From NCBI RefSeq assembly GCF_000412675.1, contig NC_021505.1, positions 2,226,501 through 2,290,500 on the forward strand: DNA of 64,000 bases. Direction: 5' to 3'. The translations under genes and the position numbers were made by a program. This stretch comes from Pseudomonas putida NBRC 14164 (GTDB lineage: Bacteria; Pseudomonadota; Gammaproteobacteria; Pseudomonadales; Pseudomonadaceae). Shown one piece after another: positions 34,664-40,366 of this stretch; position 1 is the first letter of the stretch; each line of letters begins with the position of its first letter. The notes under the pieces were generated by a model. It saw only the letters and a program-made list of their open reading frames with translations, searched no databases and was not told where the DNA came from.

Positions 34664-35785
34664 TCAGGTCGGGAGGCCTGGCTCGAACGGGATGCTCTGC
34701 ACCACCTCCAGCTCATACCCTGCCAGGCCGGCGTACTTCAGTGGTGGCCCCAGGTGACGCAGCTTGCCCACGCCCAGGTCCTGCAGGATCTGCGCCCCGG
34801 TGCCTACTTCGGAGTACACCTTCGACTGCCCACGCTGGTACGGCCTTACCGGCTGTGTCAGCTGTGGTATGCGCTCAAGCAAGGCTTGGGAGGATTCATG
34901 GTTGGCCAGGATCACCACCACGCCAGCGCCTTCCTCGGCCACCTTCTGTAGCGCCGCCCACAGTGTCCAGTTGGCGGGGCCTGCGTATTCGGCACCGACC
35001 AGATCGCGCAATGGGTCGATGACGTGCACCCGTACCAGGGTCGGTTGCTCGCGGCGGATGTCGCCCATGACCATGGCCATGTGCACGCCACCTTCAATGC
35101 GGTCCTCATAGGTGACCAGACGGAAGGTGCCGTGCACGGTCGGCAGCTCGCGCTCGCCGATGCGCTTGATGGTCTGCTCGGTGCTCAGGCGGTAGTGGAT
35201 CAGGTCGGCGATGGTGCCGATCTTGATGCCATGCCGGGCGGCGAACACTTCCAGGTCGGGGCGCCGGGCCATGGTGCCGTCGTCATTCAGCACCTCAACG
35301 ATTACCGACGCCGGGCTGAAGCCGGCCAGGCGCGCCAGGTCGCAACCTGCTTCGGTGTGGCCGGCGCGGGTCAGCACGCCGCCTTCGCGGGCGCGCAAGG
35401 GGAAGATGTGGCCGGGTTGCACCAGGTCTTCGGGGCGGGCGTTGGCAGCCATGGCCGCCGCCACGGTGCGCGCCCGGTCGGCGGCGGAGATGCCGGTGGT
35501 GACGCCGGTGGCCGCCTCGATCGACACGGTGAACGCCGTGCTGAACACGCTGCCGTTGGCGGGTACCATCTGTTCCAGGCCCAGGCGCTGGCAGTGTTCG
35601 TCGGTCAGGGTCAGGCAGATCAGGCCACGCGCTTCGCGGGCCATGAAGTTGATGGCCTGGGCGTCGCAACGCTCGGCGGCGATTAGCAGGTCGCCTTCGT
35701 TTTCCCGGTCCTCGTCATCCACCAGCAGGACCATCTTGCCTTGCCGGTAGTCCTCGAGAAGCTCCTCGATGGTGTTGAATGCCAT
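34664..35785 (-). CDS. 3,4-dihydroxy-2-butanone-4-phosphate synthase with degenerate GTP-cyclohydrolase-II-like domain
   Basis: A 373-residue RibBA-type protein. The N-terminal RibB domain (1-205) looks functional: DDEDRENEGDL with its acidic metal site, ANGSVFSTAFTVSIEAATGV, and the RAGHTEAGCDLARLAG histidine. The C-terminal half has the RibA fold but no cysteine at all, so the zinc-binding CxxxxxxxxCxC motif of true GTP cyclohydrolase II is absent. This matches RibBX-type proteins. The promoter region, shared with a divergent DUF1330 gene, has a perfect GntR-type palindrome, suggesting special regulation rather than a housekeeping role. Confidence 0.85.
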   Translation of the reverse strand: MAFNTIEELLEDYRQGKMVLLVDDEDRENEGDLLIAAERCDAQAINFMAREARGLICLTLTDEHCQRLGLEQMVPANGSVFSTAFTVSIEAATGVTTGISAADRARTVAAAMAANARPEDLVQPGHIFPLRAREGGVLTRAGHTEAGCDLARLAGFSPASVIVEVLNDDGTMARRPDLEVFAARHGIKIGTIADLIHYRLSTEQTIKRIGERELPTVHGTFRLVTYEDRIEGGVHMAMVMGDIRREQPTLVRVHVIDPLRDLVGAEYAGPANWTLWAALQKVAEEGAGVVVILANHESSQALLERIPQLTQPVRPYQRGQSKVYSEVGTGAQILQDLGVGKLRHLGPPLKYAGLAGYELEVVQSIPFEPGLPT

Positions 35786-35816
35786 GTTGCACGCTCACTG
35801 TGGTGGGGTGATTTTT

Positions 35817-35828
35817 ATGGTATACCAT
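35817..35828. promoter_or_regulatory. Perfect GntR-type palindrome ATGGTATACCAT
   Basis: This is a 12-base perfect palindrome in the 78-base gap between the divergent RibB-type and DUF1330 genes. Related half-sites occur in front of the neighbouring ABC operon (34446-34470), so one regulator may control all three units. No GntR gene is in the window. Confidence 0.55.
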
Positions 35829-35863
35829 CATACACAAATATCGCCTTAACAGGAGAGCAGCGC

Positions 35864-36157
35864 ATGAAGGCCTACTGGATCGCCCATGTGGACGTGACCA
35901 ACCCCGAGCAGTACCAGCAGTACACCCAACGCGCGCCGGCAGCCTTCGAGGCATTCGGCGGTCGCTTCCTGGCACGTGGCGGGCGCAGCGAGGCGATGGA
36001 AGGGCGGCCTACCCCTCAGCGTAGCGTGGTGATCGAGTTCGATTCTTACGAGCAGGCGGTGGCGTGTTATCGGTCCGCGCTTTACCAGGAGGCGTGCAGC
36101 CATCGCCAGGGGGTGGCGAAGGCAGAGGTGATCATTGTCGAAGGGTTTGAGCCCTGA
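35864..36157 (+). CDS. DUF1330 domain-containing protein
   Basis: A 97-residue protein of the DUF1330 (ABM-like, dimeric alpha-beta barrel) family. The start at 35864 follows AGGAGA. The typical pattern is present: MKAYWIAHVDVTNPEQYQQY, FEAFGGRFLARGGRSEAMEG, then RSVVIEFDSYEQAVACYRSA. It is divergent from the RibB-type gene and shares its palindromic operator. A biochemical role is not established. Confidence 0.85.
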   Translation: MKAYWIAHVDVTNPEQYQQYTQRAPAAFEAFGGRFLARGGRSEAMEGRPTPQRSVVIEFDSYEQAVACYRSALYQEACSHRQGVAKAEVIIVEGFEP

Positions 36158-36173
36158 TGTTGGGCTGATGGCC

Positions 36174-36259
36174 CTTTCGCGGGTAAACCCGCTCCCACAG
36201 GTACACCACAAAGTTCCAGTTCTGTGGTGTACCTGTGGGAGCGGGTTTACCCGCGAAGA
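36174..36259. repeat. Inverted REP pair
   Basis: TTCGCGGGTAAACCCGCTCC and the inverse GGAGCGGGTTTACCCGCGAA are separated by a second inverted repeat (GTACACCACA/TGTGGTGTAC). It lies between the convergent DUF1330 and esterase genes. Confidence 0.85.
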
Positions 36260-36309
36260 GGCCGGACCTGCCTGACGGCATTCCAGCCTCTGCCGTCTGG
36301 GGGGTAAGG

Positions 36310-37329
36310 TTATTTAAGGTGGAATTTGAGTTCACCGGCCGCCTGGCGCATGGCTGCCTTCACCGCTGGCACCTGACTCAGTGGATTGAGCAGGCCGTAG
36401 TCGTGGATCATGCCGTTGTAGCGCACCGAGGTAACGGTTACCCCAGCAGCGTTCAACTTGCGTGCATACGCTTCGCCTTCATCACGCAACACATCGAACT
36501 CAGCCGTTTGCACCAGCGCTGGCGGCAAGCCCTTGAGCTGTTCACTGCTGGCCCGCAGCGGCGAGGCGTAGATCTGTTCCCGCGCCTTGGCATCGGTGGT
36601 GTAGTTGTCCCAAAACCACTTCATCATCCCGGTGGTCAGAAAGTGCCCTTCGGCAAACTGCTTGTACGATGCCGTCTCGAAGCTGGCATCGGTCACCGGC
36701 CACAGCAACAGCTGGAAGCGCAGGGCAGGGGTGCCGGCCTGTTTGGCTTTCAGCGCCACTACTGCCGCCATGTTGCCGCCAACGCTGTTGCCGGCCACCG
36801 CCAGGCGCTTGCCGTCCACGCCGATCTCCTTGCCATGCTCGGCCACCCAGCGGGTCGCAGCGTAGGCCTGGTTGATCGCCGTCGGGTAGTGCGCTTCCGG
36901 CGACGGGGTGTAGTCCACATAGACCGCCACCGCACCCGAGCCGACGACCAGGTCGCGAATCAGCCGCTGGTGGGTCGGGAAGTCGCCAAGCACCCAACCG
37001 CCGCCGTGGAAGAACATGAATACTGGCAGGTCACCCTTCACATTGGCCGGGCGGACCACTTGCAGCTTGATCGACTCGCCGCTGGCCTGGACGGTGCGTT
37101 CCTTTACTTCGATACCGGAGAGGTCGACCTTGACCGATGCCTGGGCCCCCGTCAGCACTGCCCGGGCGTCTTTCGGGCTGAGTTGTTCCAGAGGCTTGCC
37201 GCCGCCTTGTTCCAGGGCTTCGAGAAACGCCTGGGTGTGCTGCTCGACACCAGGGCTCCCCGCAGCGAAAGCGCTGGAAACGGACAGGGCCAGAAGGGAG
37301 GCGGTAAGGGTTTTGTGGACAATGTTCAT
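36310..37329 (-). CDS. Secreted alpha/beta-hydrolase of the hormone-sensitive-lipase family
   Basis: A 339-residue esterase or lipase. The start at 37329 follows AAGGA and opens a signal peptide ending SSAFA. The oxyanion motif is FMFFHGGGWVLGD, the nucleophile elbow GNSVGGN (Ser within GxSxG), the acid AEFDVLRDEG and the histidine GMIHDYG, the complete HSL set. The GNSVG version replaces the usual GDSAG. The gene is divergent from a LysR regulator starting 135 bases away, a probable control pair. Confidence 0.9.
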   Translation of the reverse strand: MNIVHKTLTASLLALSVSSAFAAGSPGVEQHTQAFLEALEQGGGKPLEQLSPKDARAVLTGAQASVKVDLSGIEVKERTVQASGESIKLQVVRPANVKGDLPVFMFFHGGGWVLGDFPTHQRLIRDLVVGSGAVAVYVDYTPSPEAHYPTAINQAYAATRWVAEHGKEIGVDGKRLAVAGNSVGGNMAAVVALKAKQAGTPALRFQLLLWPVTDASFETASYKQFAEGHFLTTGMMKWFWDNYTTDAKAREQIYASPLRASSEQLKGLPPALVQTAEFDVLRDEGEAYARKLNAAGVTVTSVRYNGMIHDYGLLNPLSQVPAVKAAMRQAAGELKFHLK

Positions 37330-37463
37330 GAGCGAATCCTTTTCCATGCAAGTGTTGGTAGTGGGCGTCTTGCCTGGCCTGTTGGGCCATCGCTGCGACT
37401 TGTGCGTAGGTTAGGCAGATGCACTGGCGGGAAAAAGCCGCTATAAAGCGTTTGACTGTCACC

Positions 37464-38360
37464 ATGAGCGAGACAATGAACCCCTACGAAGATATGCGCA
37501 TCTTTGCCCAGGTCATGGAGGCCGGCAGTTTCACCGCCGCCGCCGACCGCCTGGGCATGTCCAAGCAATCGGTCAGCCGGCGCCTGATGCAGCTCGAAGA
37601 GCGCTTGGGCGTACGCCTGCTCAACCGCTCTACCCGGCGCCTGGACGCCACGCCGCTGGGCCAGCACTACTACCAGTCGGCGCTGCGCCTGCTGGGCGAG
37701 GTGCAGCAGGTGGAACACGACATCAGCGGCCAGGCCCAGGCCCTGCGCGGCACCTTGCGGCTGAGCGCACCGCTGTCGTTCGCCATGTCACACCTGGGCT
37801 GCCTGTTGACCGAGTTTTTGCAATTGCACCCGCAAGTCGATGTCGAGGTGGACCTCAGTGATCGTGCCGTGGACCTGATCGGCGAAGGCTACGACTTGGC
37901 GCTGCGGATTGGCGCGCTGGAGGACTCCAGCCTGATTGCGCGGCGCATTGCCAGTGTCGAGCGGGTGTATTGCGCGAGCCCGGCGTACCTGCAGGCGCGG
38001 GGTGTACCGCTAAAACCGGAGGATCTGGCCGGGCACGACTGCCTGCCCTATGGTCATTCTCGCCAGGTGCAGTGGCAGTTCCGCCAGGGCGGCAAGGCGC
38101 AGGCGATTCAGGTGACAGGGCGCATGCGCGCGAACAACGGCGAGTTGCTCAGGGATGCCGCTATCGCCGGGATGGGGGTGACCTACCTGCCGACCTTCAT
38201 CGTTGGGCAGGCGTTGGCGGATGGGCGGCTGGTGAATGTGCTTGAAGAGTGGACGCCGCCTGCCTTGCAGTTATCAGCGGTGTATCCGCAGCACAGGCAG
38301 GTGGCGCGGCCGGTGCAGGGGTTTGTGAGCTTTTTGCGCGAGCGCTTGGTGCAGTTGTAG
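37464..38360 (+). CDS. LysR-family transcriptional regulator
   Basis: A 298-residue LysR regulator. ATG 37464 is chosen; 37476 is also possible because no strong ribosome site is seen. The helix-turn-helix is GSFTAAADRLGMSKQSVSRR with LMQLEERLGVRLLNRSTRRL after it, the CrgA-like subgroup. The effector domain starts near GTLRLSAPLSFAMSHLGCLL. It is divergent from the secreted esterase gene, its likely target. Confidence 0.9.
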   Translation: MSETMNPYEDMRIFAQVMEAGSFTAAADRLGMSKQSVSRRLMQLEERLGVRLLNRSTRRLDATPLGQHYYQSALRLLGEVQQVEHDISGQAQALRGTLRLSAPLSFAMSHLGCLLTEFLQLHPQVDVEVDLSDRAVDLIGEGYDLALRIGALEDSSLIARRIASVERVYCASPAYLQARGVPLKPEDLAGHDCLPYGHSRQVQWQFRQGGKAQAIQVTGRMRANNGELLRDAAIAGMGVTYLPTFIVGQALADGRLVNVLEEWTPPALQLSAVYPQHRQVARPVQGFVSFLRERLVQL

Positions 38361-38429
38361 GCCAGCCTCGGCACCTTGCCGCGAAGCGCAACGCCAGCGG
38401 CAAGGCGAGCGTCCGGATCGACGCCAGGA

Positions 38430-39167
38430 TCAAGCCAGATGGCGGCCCAGCTTGAGGCGCCAGCGCGCCGGCAAAGCGCCCAGCAAGCGCAGCACCAATA
38501 TGAAGGTGGCGGGGAAGGCGATTTCCAGCGGCCGGCGTGGCAGGCGCGCGATGATATGAGTGGCGGCGCGTTCGGCGCTCCATAGCTGGGGCATGGGGAA
38601 GTCGTTGCGGCGGGTGAGGGGGGTGTCGACGAAGCCGGGACTGACCAGGGTGACATCGATACCTTCGCCCGCCAGGTCGATGCGCAGGGACTCGACCAGA
38701 TACCGCAATGCCGCCTTCGACGCGCCATAGGCGCCGGCGCGCGGCAGCGCCAACCAGCTGACCGAACTGCCCATCACCACCAGGTGTGGCTGCTGGCCGC
38801 GGCGTAGTAACGGCAGGGCGGCGGCCAGGCAAAGGCTGGTGCCGGTCAGGTTGGTACGTATCACTCGCTCGACAAGCGCCGGGTCGAAGTGCCCCGGCTC
38901 CAGGTACTCGCAGGTGCCCGCATTGAGGATCACCTGGTCCAGTGCGCCCCAGGCGCGCTCGATCTCCCCGGCCATCTGCGCCACCTGCCCAGGCTGGTCG
39001 ATATCGCCCACGGTCAGCAGTACCTGCCCCGGGAACTGCGCGGCCAGTGCCGTCAGCTTGTCTGCGTGGCGTGCACCCAACGCCACCTGATGGCCTTGCT
39101 CCAGCAAGTGCAATGCCAGCGCAGCACCAATGCCGCTGCCGGCACCGGTGAGCCAGCAACGGCTCAT
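38430..39167 (-). CDS. SDR-family oxidoreductase
   Basis: A 245-residue SDR starting at 39167. The cofactor motif is LTGAGSGIGAALALHLLEQG, the structural motif ILNAGTCEYL, the catalytic Ser in VMGSSVSWL and Tyr-Lys in AYGASKAAL, so the enzyme looks complete. A hydrophobic, basic C terminus (FILVLRLLGALPARWRLKLG) may contact membrane. Its start overlaps the stop of the SnoaL-like gene by 4 bases, so the two form an operon. Two LitR-type boxes lie in front of that operon. Confidence 0.9.
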   Translation of the reverse strand: MSRCWLTGAGSGIGAALALHLLEQGHQVALGARHADKLTALAAQFPGQVLLTVGDIDQPGQVAQMAGEIERAWGALDQVILNAGTCEYLEPGHFDPALVERVIRTNLTGTSLCLAAALPLLRRGQQPHLVVMGSSVSWLALPRAGAYGASKAALRYLVESLRIDLAGEGIDVTLVSPGFVDTPLTRRNDFPMPQLWSAERAATHIIARLPRRPLEIAFPATFILVLRLLGALPARWRLKLGRHLA

Positions 39168-39586
39168 GCCAGCCTGCCTTTAAGCCAGCGAATGGCGCGG
39201 CCCATGACCGGCACATGCTCGTACAGCAGCGCGCCGGCGTCGAAGTAATCCTGGTGAAAGTGCACCCGCTCATGCCAGCGCAGGTGGCTGCACCCCTGCA
39301 GGCTGATCAGTTGGCCACGGGCCAGCTGCGGGTGGCGATATTGCAAGGTCCAGCGAATGTAGCCGTGGCCCGGTTCCAGCTCGTCGGTGCCTTCGAAGCG
39401 GTAATGGCACTCGGGCACCTTCGCGTACAACTGGGCGAAATAAGCCCGCAGCGCGGGAAGGCCGGTGAGCTGGTGCAGAGGGTCGCGAAATGCTACGTCC
39501 TCGCTGTACAGGTCGTTCAGCAAGTCGAGGTTGTGTGTATCGAGCGTGGCAAAGCGTTCGGCGAAGGATTGCAGGTAGCTGGACAT
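39164..39586 (-). CDS. SnoaL/NTF2-like fold protein
   Basis: A 140-residue protein with NTF2-like fold (FAERFATLDTHNLDLLNDLY, then SEDVAFRDPLHQLTGLPALR; ending in an FHQDYFDAGALLYEHVPVMG segment). The start at 39586 is poorly provided with a ribosome site. It is the first gene of a two-gene operon with an SDR. SnoaL-SDR pairs of this kind sit near photolyase genes in other pseudomonads and are reported light-responsive, which agrees with the boxes upstream. Confidence 0.82.
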   Translation of the reverse strand: MSSYLQSFAERFATLDTHNLDLLNDLYSEDVAFRDPLHQLTGLPALRAYFAQLYAKVPECHYRFEGTDELEPGHGYIRWTLQYRHPQLARGQLISLQGCSHLRWHERVHFHQDYFDAGALLYEHVPVMGRAIRWLKGRLA

Positions 39587-39596
39587 GCACAATACC

Positions 39597-39620
39597 TGTA
39601 CAAGTTAGGTTCTTTGTACA
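39597..39620. promoter_or_regulatory. LitR/PplR-type box, proximal
   Basis: TGTACA (39597-39602), 12 bases, TGTACA (39615-39620). This exactly fits the consensus I recall for the B12-dependent light sensor family LitR/PplR1 of P. putida, T(G/A)TACA-N12-TGTA(C/T)A. It ends 10 bases before the start codon of the SnoaL-like gene. Confidence 0.6.
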
Positions 39621-39648
39621 AGGTATAGTGCAGGTCTCTGTAGAAATC

Positions 39649-39672
39649 TATACAGAATAATTATTCTGTACA
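39649..39672. promoter_or_regulatory. LitR/PplR-type box, distal
   Basis: TATACA (39649-39654), 12 bases (GAATAATTATTC, itself palindromic), TGTACA (39667-39672). This is a second exact fit to the same consensus, 28 bases beyond the proximal box. Confidence 0.6.
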
Positions 39673-39703
39673 GGGTGTGTTCGTTCGACATGAGCTTTTC
39701 AGC

Positions 39704-39751
39704 GCCTGAGAGATCGAGCGCCGCCCGCGCTGCGCTCGATCTCCCTGGCGC
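39704..39751 (-). terminator. Long stem-loop after the sox operon
   Basis: GAGATCGAGCGC (39710-39721) and GCGCTCGATCTC (39732-39743) form a perfect 12-base stem with a 10-base loop, extended by GCGCC/GGCGC outside. It lies just past the stop of the last sox gene. No U-run follows on the minus strand, so it may be an attenuating or mRNA-protecting hairpin rather than a classical terminator. Confidence 0.5.
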
Positions 39752-39757
39752 AGAAAA

Positions 39758-40363
39758 TCATGTGGTGAGCTCGCCCAGCCCGATCAAACCGCCATCGAAC
39801 TCATCCATGGCATCCAGCATCGCTTCGCGCAAGTAAGCCAGCGATGCCCGATCGAACAGCAACTGCAACGCCGGCCGCTCATCACTGCCTACATTCACCA
39901 CAATCACATTGATCCGTGCCGCTGAAGTCTGCGCTACCGCCCCGACCGGAAACGCCCCGGCACGTAAATCCACCCCGCACAACTTGGCCATCACCGCACT
40001 GCCATGCACCCCTGACAGTTGCAACCAGGCATGGCTGTCCTGGCGCGGCAGCAGGTAGTTACGCTGTGCATCCTGCACCCACTCGGCTTCCGCGGCAGCC
40101 ACCCGTGCGCCTTCGTCGGCCAGGCTGCCCAGCAACAGGTACTCGGTTTGCGACAACCGCGCTACCCAGCCGCCGTCGTCCTGACGCGCGGCCTGGTTCG
40201 GCTGCTGAGGTAAACGGTAGCCACGTTGCTGCAGGTAGGCAGCACTGTCGCCCCCGCGAAAGCCGACCCTTGCCACATCGGTCAGGTCGGTCAAAGCACA
40301 GGTGTGCAACAACTCGGCCCGCGGGCTGCGAGGGATAAACGCTTCGGCTTGCAAACTGGTCAT
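39758..40363 (-). CDS. soxG: Sarcosine oxidase gamma-subunit-like protein
   Basis: A 201-residue SoxG-type subunit, last gene of the purU-folD-soxBDAG operon. It starts 3 bases after the SoxA stop. The aminomethyl-transferase-like fold is visible in VARLSQTEYLLLGSLADEGA, LQLSGVHGSAVMAKLCGVDL and FPVGAVAQTSAARINVIVVN. In the tetrameric enzyme the gamma subunit packs against the others and has no cofactor. The exact N-methyl substrate of this paralog is uncertain. Confidence 0.85.
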   Translation of the reverse strand: MTSLQAEAFIPRSPRAELLHTCALTDLTDVARVGFRGGDSAAYLQQRGYRLPQQPNQAARQDDGGWVARLSQTEYLLLGSLADEGARVAAAEAEWVQDAQRNYLLPRQDSHAWLQLSGVHGSAVMAKLCGVDLRAGAFPVGAVAQTSAARINVIVVNVGSDERPALQLLFDRASLAYLREAMLDAMDEFDGGLIGLGELTT

Positions 40364-40366
40364 GGC

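Noticed and set aside
36174..36259. CRISPR-like repeats among the palindromic repeats
   Set aside because: The repeats are inverted pairs scattered between genes, with no regular spacers and no cas genes.
39638..39655. CTGTAGAAATCTATACAG as a LexA box
   Set aside because: The half-sites are 10 bases apart instead of 8, and the sequence overlaps a better-fitting LitR-type box.
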